A DNA stretch of 38,074 nt from an uncultured Pseudomonadota bacterium (GCA_903839465.1 CAIMCI010000088.1:1-38074), one strand, 5' to 3'. Shown: positions 1 through 8,812, counted from the first letter of the stretch. Notes: generated by a model from the sequence alone, not told the origin. A program made the numbers and translations.

Positions 1-4
1 GCCG

Positions 5-3000
5 TCAGGTGGGCGGCAGCGGCGAGGCCGGCGCGTCGAGCGGGCCGTGGCCGCCGCTGGCGCCGACCGCGGCCGGCCGCTGTTCACCGGGCGCCGGGCG
101 CGGCGCGAGGATCCGCCCGAACCACGGGCCTACCCACGACTCGATATCGTCCATGATCGTGAACGTCGCCGGCACGATGACGAGCGTCAGCGCCGTCGAG
201 GTGATGATGCCGCCGATGACGGCGATCGCCATCGGCCGTCGGAAGGAGCTGTCGCCGCCACCGAGACCGAGCGCGGTCGGCAGCATGCCGGCGATCATTG
301 CGATGCTGGTCATCACGATCGGCCGGGCGCGCTTGTGGCCGGCCTCGAGCAGGGCCTCGAGCCGCGGCCTGCCCTTGCGCATCTCCTCGATGGCGAAGTC
401 GACGAGCAGGATCGAGTTCTTGCCGACGATGCCCATCAGCATCAGGATGCCGATCAGCACCGGCAGCGAGACGGCGAAGCGGGTCAGGAGCAGCGCGATG
501 GCGACACCGGCCAGCGACAGTGGCAGGGCCGAGAGGATCGTGATCGGCTGGAAGACCCGCGCGAAGAGCAGCACCAGCACCGCGAACACCATCAGGATAC
601 CGGCGCCGAGCGCCAGCAGCATGTTGGTGAACAGCTCCTCCTGGTTCTCGGCGTTGCCCTTCCAGACCAGGCTGACGCCCGCGGGCAGGTTCTTGACGGC
701 CGGCAGCGCCTTGACGGCCTCCGTCGCGTCCCCGAGCGGCGTGCCGTGCTTCAGATCGCCGATGATCATCATGCGCCGGCTCTGGTTGTAGCGGCGGATC
801 GCCGCCGGGCCCTGGCCAAAGCTGACGTCGGCCACCGCCTTCAGAGGCACAGCCCGCCCGCCCGAGGTCGGCACCGGCAGGTTCTCCAGCACCGACAGGT
901 CCGTGCGTGCCGACTCGACGAGGCTGACACGGATCGGAATCTGCCGGTCGGCCAGCGCGAACTTGGCGCCGTACTGCGGCAGATCGCCGAGCGTGGCGAT
1001 GCGGATCGTCTGGCTGATCGCCTCGACCGTCACGCCGAGCTGGGCCGCGATATCGAAGCGCGGCCGGACGATGATCTCGGGGCGCGGCAGGTCGCCGTTG
1101 ATGCGTGCGCTGCGCAGCTGCGGCAGCTTGCTCATGGCATTGACGACCGTGTGCGCCTCGCGCTCGGTCAGCGGTCCGTCGTCGCCGACGATGAACACGG
1201 TCAGGTCGCCCCAGTTGCCGTCGCCTCCGAAGGAGAAGCGCGCATCCGGAATGGTCTTCAGCTCCTTCTCGACCTGTTCTTCCCACTGCTTCTGGCTGAG
1301 CTTGCGCTTACTCGCCGGCACCAGGGTCACCGTCAGCTGGGCATTGCGCACCTGGCCGTCGTCGTCGGCGCCGATGGCCTCGACCACCGAGGTGACCTCG
1401 GGGCGCTTGCGCAGCATCTCGGTCGCCTGGGCACTGATCCGCGAGGTGTCCTCGATGCGCACGCCCGGCGGCAGTTCGACGCTGATGTTCGACCAGCCGT
1501 TGTCATCCGGCGGCAGGAACTCGGTCGACAGCAGCGTGGCGAAGATCAGGATGGAGCCGACGAACACGAGACCACCGGCCATCACCGTTTTCCAGCGGTG
1601 CCTGACGCAGGATGCCAGCGCGCGCTGGTACCAGAGCATCAGGGGCCCGTCCTCTTCCTGGTGTATGAGGTCGGAGCGCAGCGTGTAGGCGGCGATCACC
1701 GGCGTGATGAGGCGCGCGATCATCAGCGAGAAGAACACGGCCGCGGCCACGGTCAGCCCGAACTCGCGGAAGAACTGCCCGGTGATCCCGCCCATGAACG
1801 AGACCGGCAGGAACACGGCGATGATGACCGCCGAGGTCGCGACGACCGCGAGACCGATCTCGTCGGCCGCGTCTATCGCCGCCTGGTAGCCGCTCTTGCC
1901 CATGCGCATGTGACGGACGATGTTCTCGATCTCGACGATGGCATCGTCGACGAGGACGCCGGCGACGAGCGACAGCGCGAGCAGGCTGACGCCGTTCAGG
2001 GTGAACCCCATGAAGTTCATGAACGCGAACGTCGGGATCGCCGACAGCGGGATGGCGATGGCGGAGATTGCCGTCGAGCGCCATTCCCGCAGAAAGAAGA
2101 AGACGACCACGACGGCGAGTACCGAGCCCTCGATCAGCGTCTCCATCGACGAGCGGAAGCCACGCTTGGTCAGCTCGACCGTCGTGAACACCTGGGTTAT
2201 CGCCACGTCGGGATTCGAGCTGCGGATTTCGGCGAGCTTGGCCTCGATCCCGTTCAGCGTGGTGACGTCCGAGAAGCCCTTGGCCTTGTAGACGCCGAAG
2301 AGTGTCGCCGGCCGGCCGTCGAGGCGGGCGATGCTGCGTACTTCGGCGATGCCGTCGCGCACGTCGGCGATGTCGGACAGACGCACGAAGCGCCCGCCCG
2401 GGATCTGGATCTGCGTGGCGCCCAGCGCCAGTGCGGTTGCCGCACCGCCGAGCACGCGGATCGACTGCTCGCCTCCGGCAAGCTGCGCCCGGCCACCGGG
2501 CGCGTCCTGGTTGAGGGCACGGAGTGCCTCGTTGACCTCGACGGCGGTGACGCCGAGCGCCTCCATGCGGCCCGGGTCGAGGTCGACCCGGATCTCGCGA
2601 TTGACGCCGCCGCTGCGCTCGATCTTCGAGACTCCCGAGACACCGAGCAGGCTCTTGCTGACCGTATTGTCGACGAACCACGATACGGCCTCGGGCGAGC
2701 GCGCGGACGTACTGACCGCATACTGGACGATCGGACCGCCCTCGACATCGATGCGCTGGACCTGAGGTTCGAGGATGCTCTGCGGCAACTCGGAGCGGAT
2801 CCGCGCGACCGCGTCGCGCACGTCGCTGACCGCGCGATCGACGGGCGTGCCGATCCGGAACTCGACGAAGATCCAGGCCTGGCCCTCGATGGCGCGCGAC
2901 TGGATGTTGCGCACCCCGACCACGGTGGCAACGGCGCCCTCGACCTTCTGCATGATCTGCTTTTCGATCTCGACGGGCGCCGCACCCGGCTGCTGCACGA

Positions 3001-3145
3001 CGACGGAAACCGCCGGGAACGAGATGTCGGGGTTGAGGTTCACCGGCAGGCGCACGAACGAAACGATGCCGACGAAGGTCAGCACAATGAACATGACGAT
3101 CGGCGTGATCGGGTGCCGGATCGCCCAGGCCGACATGTTCTTCAT
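5..3145 (-). CDS. RND multidrug efflux permease (HAE1/AcrB type)
   Basis: Inner-membrane proton-driven pump subunit of a tripartite efflux complex, 1046 aa, the normal length for AcrB/MexB-like proteins. The N-terminus (MKNMSAWAIRHPI) leads into the first membrane helix, followed by a large periplasmic porter domain. The central helices carry LVDDAIVEIEN, the TM4 segment whose paired Asp residues relay protons in this family. A second helix bundle with an MGIVGKNSILLVDF segment lies towards the C-terminus. I chose the ATG at 3145 because the longer frame adds only an Arg/Pro-rich stretch that overlaps the adaptor gene, and because a GGGAGG ribosome site lies about 9 nt before it. It starts 4 nt after the adaptor gene stops, so the two are co-transcribed. 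No outer-membrane factor is visible; one could lie beyond the left edge. Substrates cannot be inferred. HAE1 assignment is confident. Confidence 0.95.
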   Translation of the reverse strand: MKNMSAWAIRHPITPIVMFIVLTFVGIVSFVRLPVNLNPDISFPAVSVVVQQPGAAPVEIEKQIMQKVEGAVATVVGVRNIQSRAIEGQAWIFVEFRIGTPVDRAVSDVRDAVARIRSELPQSILEPQVQRIDVEGGPIVQYAVSTSARSPEAVSWFVDNTVSKSLLGVSGVSKIERSGGVNREIRVDLDPGRMEALGVTAVEVNEALRALNQDAPGGRAQLAGGEQSIRVLGGAATALALGATQIQIPGGRFVRLSDIADVRDGIAEVRSIARLDGRPATLFGVYKAKGFSDVTTLNGIEAKLAEIRSSNPDVAITQVFTTVELTKRGFRSSMETLIEGSVLAVVVVFFFLREWRSTAISAIAIPLSAIPTFAFMNFMGFTLNGVSLLALSLVAGVLVDDAIVEIENIVRHMRMGKSGYQAAIDAADEIGLAVVATSAVIIAVFLPVSFMGGITGQFFREFGLTVAAAVFFSLMIARLITPVIAAYTLRSDLIHQEEDGPLMLWYQRALASCVRHRWKTVMAGGLVFVGSILIFATLLSTEFLPPDDNGWSNISVELPPGVRIEDTSRISAQATEMLRKRPEVTSVVEAIGADDDGQVRNAQLTVTLVPASKRKLSQKQWEEQVEKELKTIPDARFSFGGDGNWGDLTVFIVGDDGPLTEREAHTVVNAMSKLPQLRSARINGDLPRPEIIVRPRFDIAAQLGVTVEAISQTIRIATLGDLPQYGAKFALADRQIPIRVSLVESARTDLSVLENLPVPTSGGRAVPLKAVADVSFGQGPAAIRRYNQSRRMMIIGDLKHGTPLGDATEAVKALPAVKNLPAGVSLVWKGNAENQEELFTNMLLALGAGILMVFAVLVLLFARVFQPITILSALPLSLAGVAIALLLTRFAVSLPVLIGILMLMGIVGKNSILLVDFAIEEMRKGRPRLEALLEAGHKRARPIVMTSIAMIAGMLPTALGLGGGDSSFRRPMAIAVIGGIITSTALTLVIVPATFTIMDDIESWVGPWFGRILAPRPAPGEQRPAAVGASGGHGPLDAPASPLPPT

Positions 3146-3149
3146 GACT

Positions 3150-4289
3150 TCAGCCTCCCTTGGCGGGCGGGGCCGGCGCGGCGGCGGCCGGCTCCGGTGC
3201 GCGGCGTACGGTCTCGCCCTCGCGCAGGAACGCACCGGCCATGGCGATGACGTGCTCCTCGCCGGTCAGGCCGTTGCTGACGATGACGCCGGTGGCGCCG
3301 GTGCCGGCGAGCTTGACCGGCTGGCGGACCACCTTGTTGGCGTCGCTGAGCACGAACACGTAGCTGCCCTCGCCGTCCGACAGCACGGCGGTCTGCGGCA
3401 CGACGATCTGCGCATCGTGATCGACCGAGAGTCCCGCGCGCGCAAAGGCCCCCGGACGCAGGTCCGGATCGGCCTTCAGCGCCACCCGCACCAAGCCCAG
3501 GCGCGACTGCGGATCGATGACCGCGCCAATCTGCCAGATCTGGCCCTCGAAGACCCGGTCGACACCGGTGACGCGCACCGAGACGGCCTGTCCGACACGC
3601 AGTCGCGGGATGTCCTGTTCGGCGAGCTGGCCGCGCAACTCGACGTCGCCGTTCTTGGCCAGGCGAAAGAGCGGTTCGCCGCCGGGCGTGGCGCTCTGGC
3701 CGATCTCGGCCCGCCGCGTGAGGACCACGCCGTCGGCCGGCGCCTTGACGTCGAGCCGCGCGAGGCGCCCCTTCGCCTCGGCGAGCTGGGCCGCGGCAAC
3801 TTTGACCTTGGCCGCCGCGGTCGCTGCCACCGAGCGGCGACGCTCGACTTCTTCCTTGGACAGCGCACCCGCGGGCGCGACCGCCTCCGCACGCCGTGAA
3901 TCGGCGAGCGCAAGTTCGGCATTGGCGTGCGCCTCCTCGAGGCTTGCCTCGAGGCTGGCCACCTGCGCGGCGATCACCGACGGATCGAGCCGGGCGAGCA
4001 CCTGGCCCTGCCGGACGCGCTCGCCCGCCTCGACCATCACCTGCGCGATGCGCCCGCCCTCGCCCTCGACACCGATCGGGAGGTCGTAGCGCGCGCTGAT
4101 CGTGCCGGTGAACTCGAGGCGGTTGTCGAGCGCCGCGCGGTGCGGGACGACGGTGCTGACCATCGGCAGGGCGCTGTCGGGCAGGGCGTCGGCCTGCGGT
4201 TTCGAGCAGCCCGCGGCCACGGCGATCACGGCGAATGCCCCGGCCCAGGTCACGATACGTCGGGCCGGCGAAGGGAGAACCTGGGACAC
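3150..4289 (-). CDS. RND efflux periplasmic adaptor lipoprotein (MFP)
   Basis: Membrane-fusion (adaptor) subunit, 379 aa, that bridges the RND permease to an outer-membrane channel. The N-terminus is a lipoprotein signal with lipobox VAAGC (Cys28), so the mature protein should be lipid-anchored in the periplasm. Next come a lipoyl-like half-motif with a VMVEAGERVRQGQVLARLD pattern, an Ala/Glu-rich alpha-hairpin, the second lipoyl half (VKAPADGVVLTRRAEIGQ) and beta-barrel and membrane-proximal domains. The C-terminus is Ala/Pro-rich. I chose the GTG at 4289 because it gives a perfect lipoprotein signal and has AAGGA about 8 nt upstream; the frame stays open upstream, but that part is low-complexity Arg/Pro/Ser. 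It is immediately upstream of the HAE1 permease gene. Confidence 0.92.
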   Translation of the reverse strand: MSQVLPSPARRIVTWAGAFAVIAVAAGCSKPQADALPDSALPMVSTVVPHRAALDNRLEFTGTISARYDLPIGVEGEGGRIAQVMVEAGERVRQGQVLARLDPSVIAAQVASLEASLEEAHANAELALADSRRAEAVAPAGALSKEEVERRRSVAATAAAKVKVAAAQLAEAKGRLARLDVKAPADGVVLTRRAEIGQSATPGGEPLFRLAKNGDVELRGQLAEQDIPRLRVGQAVSVRVTGVDRVFEGQIWQIGAVIDPQSRLGLVRVALKADPDLRPGAFARAGLSVDHDAQIVVPQTAVLSDGEGSYVFVLSDANKVVRQPVKLAGTGATGVIVSNGLTGEEHVIAMAGAFLREGETVRRAPEPAAAAPAPPAKGG

Positions 4290-4353
4290 GATGCGATCCT
4301 TGCGGGGTAGCAATGCCGGGGCCCGACGGGCGATGGCGGCGTTCAATGGCGGA

Positions 4354-4359
4354 AGTGTA
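4354..4359 (-). promoter_or_regulatory. Candidate -10 element for the HAE1 RND operon
   Basis: Minus-strand TACACT matches TATAAT at 4 of 6 positions and lies about 65 nt upstream of the adaptor GTG. No recognisable -35 hexamer is at 16-18 nt. It resembles the -10-like hexamers found before gshA and the GNAT gene in this window. Confidence 0.3.
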
Positions 4360-4515
4360 GCGCGCGGCGACCCGCCCGCTCGCCGGGAACGCCCGAAGGT
4401 GACCGGTCGTCGGGTGGGGTGCACGCGCCTCTCCTCTGGCAATCGAATCGTCCGGGCGCCGCTGCCCGGGCTTGGGGTGACTATGGACGTTCCGCCCGGT
4501 GGAGGGGCAAGCGGC

Positions 4516-4546
4516 CGGGACGAACGCCGGGACGCGCGGGACGAAC
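4516..4546. repeat. Short tandem CGGGACG repeat
   Basis: Three close copies of CGGGACG begin at 4516, 4528 and 4537. The first and third extend to CGGGACGAAC. They sit in the gap downstream of the hydrolase gene. They could be chance in GC-rich DNA or binding sites; nothing else in the sequence decides this. Confidence 0.35.
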
Positions 4547-4584
4547 CACCGCGTCCCTGCGACGGTCCGGCGACCGGCCGTCCC

Positions 4585-5490
4585 TCAGACCGCGGTGCGG
4601 GCGAAGAATTCCTCGATCGCGCGGGCACAGGCCGCACTGTCATCCTGGTGCAGCATGTGGCCGGTCGCGGCCAGCGTGTGCACCTCGATGTCGCGGAAGA
4701 CCCGGCTGAAATAGGCCGGCGTCGCGCAGTCGCCGAGCTCGATCCGGTAGCCCGATTCGGCGCCGAGCAGCATCAGCACCGGGCAGGCCACGTCCCGCCA
4801 GCAGGCTTCGGCCTCGGCCCGCCGGTACAGCACGGGATTGACCCGGCGGTGGCCGGGGTCGGCCAGGAACCCGACCGCGCCCGACGGCAGCAGGCGGGAG
4901 CCTTCGCTGGCAAGGTAGCGGGCACGGTCGGGCGTCAGGCGCGGATTGACCGCCATCAGTCGGTCGGCCAGCGCCTCGACGGTGGGGTAGGACCGCAAGG
5001 ATTGCCGCGCGTGCGTCGCGCGCAGCCAGTCCCGGTAGCGCCCGGGCGCCGCGCTCGCCGGCGAGTCCGGCAGGCCGAAGCCCTCGAGGAGCACGACCGC
5101 GCGGACCCGCTCCGGACGGATACCCGCGTACAGCGCCGCGACGTTACCGCCCATGCTGTGCCCGACCAGGACCACGGGGTCTTCGGGACTCAGGGCCTCG
5201 AGCAGGTGGTCGAGATCGGCGAGGTAGTCCGGAAACCAGTAGTCGGGCCCGGACGCCTCGCTGCGACCGAAGCCCCGCCAGTCCGGCGCGACGATCGGCC
5301 GGTCGACGGCGTAGTCATCGACCAGAAACTGGAACGTGGAGGCGAGATCGAGAAAGCCGTGCAGGTAGACGTGCGCGGCGGGCGTCGCCGGACCCCAGCG
5401 CGTCAGCGCCATCGACAGGCCGCGCACGGTCAGTTCGCTGCGCTCCGCCAGCCGGCGCGGCCGGTAACGGTCCACGGACTTCCCGCTCAC
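4585..5490 (-). CDS. Alpha/beta hydrolase
   Basis: Serine hydrolase of the alpha/beta fold, 301 aa, probably cytoplasmic. The fold landmarks are intact: an HG oxyanion motif (VYLHGFLD), a nucleophile elbow GHSMGG with Ser at about residue 112, and a C-terminal ATGHML with the catalytic His at about residue 278. There is a cap region between about residues 140 and 220. Substrate is unknown; relatives include esterases, haloalkane dehalogenases and epoxide hydrolases. The start used is GTG at 5490, 6 nt after the ilvA stop, so it is probably translated from the ilvA transcript. An internal ATG at 5412 is a possible alternative, but it would begin close to the first beta strand. Confidence 0.85.
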   Translation of the reverse strand: MSGKSVDRYRPRRLAERSELTVRGLSMALTRWGPATPAAHVYLHGFLDLASTFQFLVDDYAVDRPIVAPDWRGFGRSEASGPDYWFPDYLADLDHLLEALSPEDPVVLVGHSMGGNVAALYAGIRPERVRAVVLLEGFGLPDSPASAAPGRYRDWLRATHARQSLRSYPTVEALADRLMAVNPRLTPDRARYLASEGSRLLPSGAVGFLADPGHRRVNPVLYRRAEAEACWRDVACPVLMLLGAESGYRIELGDCATPAYFSRVFRDIEVHTLAATGHMLHQDDSAACARAIEEFFARTAV

Positions 5491-5496
5491 GGCCGC

Positions 5497-7017
5497 TCAG
5501 GTGCCGGTGAGGAAGAGCCGCGCAACATCGTTGTGGGTCTCCTCGACGTAGCGGTAGTTGAGGAGGTGAAGGTGCCGCATGAACTCCGCTTCGGTATCGG
5601 GCGGCACGTCGATGCCGGCCAGCACGCGGCCGTGGTCCGAACCGTGGTTGCGGTAGTGGAACAGCGTGATGTTCCAGCCCACCCCGACTTCCTTGAGGAA
5701 CTTGAGCAGCGCGCCCGGCCGTTCCGGAAACTCGAACCGGAACAGGCGCTCGTGACCGATGCCGCGCGCCGGGCCGCCGACCATGTAGCGCAGGTGCAGC
5801 TTCGCCATCTCGTTCTGGCTGAGATCGACGACCGCGAAACCCGCCGCCGCGATGCTCACGGCGAGGGCTTCCTGTTCGGCAGTGCCGGCCGCCACGGCCA
5901 GGCCGACGAAGATCCGGGCCCGGGCGGGATCGGTATAGCGGTAGTTGAACTCGGTGACCTGCCGGCGGCCGATCATTTCGCAGAAGGCGAGGAAGCTGCC
6001 GGGTCTCTCGGGTATCTCGACGGCATACAGCGCCTCGCGCCTCGCGCCGAGGTCGGCGCGCTCGCCGACATAGCGCAGGCGGTCGAAATTCATGTTCGCG
6101 CCGCAGTTGAGCGTGACGAATGTCCGGCCACGCGAGCCTTCGCGCGCGACGTACTGCTTGAGGCCGGCCACGGCGAGCGCGCCGGCCGGCTCGGCGATCG
6201 CCCGGGTATCCTCGAAGATATCCTGGATGGCAGCGCAGATCTGGTCGGTGGTGACGAGGACGATCTCATCGACGTACTCGCGCGCCAGCCGGAAAGGCTC
6301 GTCGCCGACGCGCCTGACCGCGACGCCGTCGGCAAAGATACCGACGCGGTCGAGCGTCACGACCTCACCGGCCTGCAGCGAATCGTGCATGCTCGCCGCG
6401 TCCTCCGGCTCCACGCCGATGATCTTTATCGCCGGATACAGCGATTTGACGTAGGTCGCGATGCCGGCGATCAGTCCGCCGCCGCCGACCGGCACGAAGA
6501 TCGCATCGATGTGCTCGTCGTGCTGGCGCAGGATCTCCATGGCGATCGTGCCCTGCCCGGCGATGACCAGCGGATCGTCGAAGGGATGGATGAAAGTCAG
6601 GCCGCGCTCCGCTTCCAGCGTGCGGGCCCGGCCGTGGGCGGCATCGAAATCGTCTCCGTAGAGCTCGACTTCGGCACCCAGGTCGAGCACCGCTCGGACC
6701 TTGATCTGCGGAGTGGTCTCCGGCATCACGACGACCGCGCGGATGCCGCGCCGGCGGGCCGCGAGGGCGACGCCCTGGGCGTGATTGCCGGCCGACGCAC
6801 ACACGACGCCGGCGGCGGCAGCCTCGGGGCCGAGATGAGAGATCTTGTTGTTGGCGCCGCGCAGCTTGAAGGAAAACACGGGCTGCAGGTCTTCACGCTT
6901 GAAGAAGACCTGATTGTCCAGGCGCGCCGACAGCCGGCGGGCCGGTTCAAGCGGGGACTCGATGGCGACGTCGTAGACGCGCGCCTTGAGGATCAGTTCG
7001 AGGTACTTGGCTTTCAC
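5497..7017 (-). CDS. ilvA: Threonine ammonia-lyase, biosynthetic
   Basis: PLP enzyme that deaminates L-threonine to 2-oxobutanoate, the first step of isoleucine synthesis. At 506 aa it matches the long biosynthetic form. The PLP lysine is in SFKLRGA (about residue 51), and a glycine-rich phosphate-binding loop VGGGGLIAG follows. Two C-terminal ACT-like regulatory domains begin near residues 330 and 424, each with an ERPG turn (EIPERPGSF and EFPERPGAL), which implies feedback control by isoleucine/valine. I chose GTG at 7017 because it begins just before the conserved YLELILKARVYD segment; a TTG at 7053 in the same frame would add 12 residues but lies inside a hairpin (7036-7054). It is downstream of a hydrolase-fold gene and upstream of another. 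ilvB and the small-subunit gene lie within 7 kb. Confidence 0.95.
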   Translation of the reverse strand: MKAKYLELILKARVYDVAIESPLEPARRLSARLDNQVFFKREDLQPVFSFKLRGANNKISHLGPEAAAAGVVCASAGNHAQGVALAARRRGIRAVVVMPETTPQIKVRAVLDLGAEVELYGDDFDAAHGRARTLEAERGLTFIHPFDDPLVIAGQGTIAMEILRQHDEHIDAIFVPVGGGGLIAGIATYVKSLYPAIKIIGVEPEDAASMHDSLQAGEVVTLDRVGIFADGVAVRRVGDEPFRLAREYVDEIVLVTTDQICAAIQDIFEDTRAIAEPAGALAVAGLKQYVAREGSRGRTFVTLNCGANMNFDRLRYVGERADLGARREALYAVEIPERPGSFLAFCEMIGRRQVTEFNYRYTDPARARIFVGLAVAAGTAEQEALAVSIAAAGFAVVDLSQNEMAKLHLRYMVGGPARGIGHERLFRFEFPERPGALLKFLKEVGVGWNITLFHYRNHGSDHGRVLAGIDVPPDTEAEFMRHLHLLNYRYVEETHNDVARLFLTGT

Positions 7018-7035
7018 GGCCCAAGTCTGCGGGTA

Positions 7036-7054
7036 GTTGCGGCTCCGCCGCAAC
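7036..7054. repeat. Perfect 8-bp inverted repeat in the ilvA leader
   Basis: GTTGCGGC and GCCGCAAC are separated by a 3-nt loop, in the 51-nt gap between the upstream hydrolase-fold gene and ilvA. It lies 18 nt upstream of the preferred ilvA GTG and covers the alternative TTG start. It could be an mRNA processing or stability hairpin, or a weak attenuator. There is no T-tract. Confidence 0.55.
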
Positions 7055-7068
7055 CGCCGCGGCCAGGA

Positions 7069-7854
7069 TCAGCGGTCGAGAAACTCGCGGATGCTGCGCA
7101 GGTTGCGGTCGAGGCCGGCGCCGCTGAAGCGGCCCGCCGCCGCAAAAGACTCGACGCGCGCGGCCGGCAGGAGCGACTTCGCCGAGCGGCCCGTCGTATC
7201 CCCTTCCAGCGCCAGCACCGGCACCTTCAGCTGGACACAGCGCTCGGTCGCCGCCCAGCTCGTCAGCGCGGCGGCCGGCCAGTACGCCGAGTCGCCGCCG
7301 GCCAGGCGCGCACCAACGGCGCGCGTGTGCGCAGCGAGGAGGTCCGGGTCGGCCGGCAGGCCACGCTGCCACTCGCAGAGGAGGTGTGCGCCATCGACGC
7401 CGGGCGCGGCAGCCGCCCGATCCACCGGTGGCGAGAGCGGCAGCTGGCACAGCACGAGACGGCGCACGGCCTCGCCCAGGTAGAGCGATAGCTCGACCGC
7501 GACCGCTGCGCCGACACCGACGCCCAGCAGATCGACTTCGCGCAGCCGCAGACCGCGCAGCATCTCGCCGACGCTCGCGCCGTACTCGCCGACGGTAACG
7601 GCCGCCGGTGGGCCGTCGGACTGTCCGCAGCCGGGCAGATCGGGCAGGTAAACGGAACGGTCGCTGCCGAGTTCCGGCAGTAGCGCGGCAAGATCGGCGG
7701 ACGTTCCCGGCACGTCGTGCAGCACGACGAGCGGCGTCAGTTCGTCGAAGCCGCCCGTCGACGGGAATGCGGTGCGGCAGTGAAGCTGTCCGAAGCGGGT
7801 TTCGAAATACGCACGGCGCAAGTTCGGCGCACGGTTCGCTGCAGGTTTTTTCAT
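7069..7854 (-). CDS. Alpha/beta-hydrolase-fold protein, probably non-catalytic
   Basis: This 261-aa protein has the strand and loop order of an alpha/beta hydrolase (VVLHDVPG, then YLPDLPGCGQSDGP, then the elbow region). The nucleophile elbow reads GVGVG at residues 111-115, so Gly replaces the Ser expected in GxSxG. The segment where the catalytic His belongs reads AAAGRF, with Arg at about residue 242. Both key residues are intact in the hydrolase gene 2 kb away, so the alignment is easy to make by eye. I infer a pseudo-enzyme or a protein with altered chemistry. The ATG at 7854 (MKKPAANR) has GAGAGG just upstream; an ATG at 7866 is also possible. It lies 51 nt upstream of ilvA. Confidence 0.8.
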   Translation of the reverse strand: MKKPAANRAPNLRRAYFETRFGQLHCRTAFPSTGGFDELTPLVVLHDVPGTSADLAALLPELGSDRSVYLPDLPGCGQSDGPPAAVTVGEYGASVGEMLRGLRLREVDLLGVGVGAAVAVELSLYLGEAVRRLVLCQLPLSPPVDRAAAAPGVDGAHLLCEWQRGLPADPDLLAAHTRAVGARLAGGDSAYWPAAALTSWAATERCVQLKVPVLALEGDTTGRSAKSLLPAARVESFAAAGRFSGAGLDRNLRSIREFLDR

Positions 7855-7940
7855 GATGCCTCTCATCCTGGTCGGAGAGAGTAACGATCGTACTGGCGGC
7901 CGGACGCGACGGATGTCGCAGTCCTTGCCGGATGACGCCA

Positions 7941-7968
7941 CCGTGACCGGCCGGCTGGCCGGCCACGG
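7941..7968 (-). terminator. GC-rich hairpin downstream of aqpZ
   Basis: Twelve-base arms with one mismatch flank a 4-nt loop (CCGTGACCGGCC, GGCT, GGCCGGCCACGG on the plus strand). The stem begins 14 nt after the aqpZ stop codon. It has no T-tract, so it is not a textbook intrinsic terminator, but it may end or stabilise the aqpZ transcript. Confidence 0.45.
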
Positions 7969-7981
7969 CAGCGATGCGACA

Positions 7982-8674
7982 TTAATCGCGACTGTCGAGG
8001 AAGCGGTGGACGAAGCCGGCCGCAACGGCGCCGGCGATCGGCGCCACCCAGAACAGCCAGACCTGCGACAGGGCCCAACCACCGACGATGACCGCGGGGC
8101 CGAGGCTTCGCGCCGGGTTCACGGACGTGTTGGTGACCGGAATGCTGATCAGGTGGATCAGGGTCAGCGCAAGACCGATCGCCAGCGGCGCAAAGCCCGC
8201 GGGCGCGCGCGCACTCGTCGCACCGAGGATCACGATCAGGAAGAAGAAGGTCATCAGCACTTCGGTAACGAAAGCCGCACCCAGCTCGTAGTGGCCCGGT
8301 GAATGCTCGCCGAAGCCGTTCGCGGCAAGGCCGCTGGCGACCGCATCGAAGCCCGGTGCGCCCGATGCGATGTAGGCGAGCGTCGCCGCGGCGGCGATGC
8401 CGCCGACGACCTGCGCGGCGACATACGCACCGACCGTGCCGAGGTCCATCCGACCGGCGGCCCAGACGCCGAAGCTCACCGCCGGATTGAAGTGCCCGCC
8501 GGAGATGTGGCCGACCGCGTAGGCCATCGACACCACGGTCAGGCCGAAAGCCAGCGACACGCCGACGAGGCCGATGCCCACTTCCGGAAATTTCGCGGCG
8601 AGTACGGCCGAACCACAGCCGCCCAGGACCAGCCAGAACGTGCCCAGGAATTCCGCGGCAAGCTTCTTGATCAT
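7982..8674 (-). CDS. aqpZ: Aquaporin Z
   Basis: Inner-membrane water channel of the MIP family, 230 aa, with six predicted membrane segments. Both NPA motifs are present: HFNPAVS (Asn63) and SVNPARS (Asn186). The selectivity-filter residues Phe43, His174, Thr183 and Arg189 fall at the same numbers as in E. coli AqpZ, which indicates a strict water channel rather than a glycerol facilitator. The ATG at 8674 has GGAGAGGATC just upstream. It is divergent from the SDR gene across 138 nt. Upstream of the minus-strand 3' end is a strong GC hairpin. The identification is firm; an osmotic role is inferred from the family. Confidence 0.96.
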   Translation of the reverse strand: MIKKLAAEFLGTFWLVLGGCGSAVLAAKFPEVGIGLVGVSLAFGLTVVSMAYAVGHISGGHFNPAVSFGVWAAGRMDLGTVGAYVAAQVVGGIAAAATLAYIASGAPGFDAVASGLAANGFGEHSPGHYELGAAFVTEVLMTFFFLIVILGATSARAPAGFAPLAIGLALTLIHLISIPVTNTSVNPARSLGPAVIVGGWALSQVWLFWVAPIAGAVAAGFVHRFLDSRD

Positions 8675-8812
8675 GAAGATCCTCTCCCCTGCATTCGTTA
8701 AACTTTGTGTCGTGCGGCAGGCCCCTGCCGGGCCCGACGGCCGCTACTCTACAGCAAGCGCCGGCGCGGCAGAACGCTGCCCGGCACCCACCAAATCCAA
8801 CAGGTACGGACC
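8675..8812. promoter_or_regulatory. Divergent promoter region, aqpZ / SDR
   Basis: This 138-nt region separates the two divergent genes, so promoters for both should lie here. It holds a plus-strand TACTCT (8745-8750), a weak -10 candidate for the SDR gene, and a GGCAGG-CC-CCTGCC palindrome at 8716-8729. A TTAAACTTTG stretch near 8698 is the only AT-rich part and may belong to the aqpZ promoter. Confidence 0.35.

Larger units (their letters stand above)
4290..4584. other. Non-coding gap between hydrolase and RND operon
   Basis: This 295-nt gap separates the 3' end of the alpha/beta hydrolase gene from the RND adaptor gene; both are on the minus strand. It contains a minus-strand TACACT (4354-4359) suited to be the -10 of the RND operon. 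It also holds a GC-only inverted repeat at 4452-4469 (CCGGGC, 6-nt loop, GCCCGG) without a T-tract, and a loose tandem repeat of CGGGACG at 4516-4546. I see no convincing gene in it. Confidence 0.6.

Noticed and set aside
3146-3235. N-terminal extension of the HAE1 permease
   Set aside because: The added residues are Arg/Pro-rich, overlap the adaptor gene, and the ATG at 3145 has a proper ribosome site.
47-3250. Open frame of over 1000 codons on the plus strand
   Set aside because: It is antisense to the HAE1 permease; its Arg/Asp/His-rich, low-complexity translation is the usual reverse-strand shadow in GC-rich DNA.
4102-7491. Very long plus-strand frame of about 1130 codons
   Set aside because: It runs antisense through four recognisable minus-strand genes and has no protein-like blocks.
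7845-7852. T-run near the start of the pseudo-hydrolase as a terminator
   Set aside because: On the coding strand it is the AAAAAA of the Lys-Lys start codons, not a transcript end.
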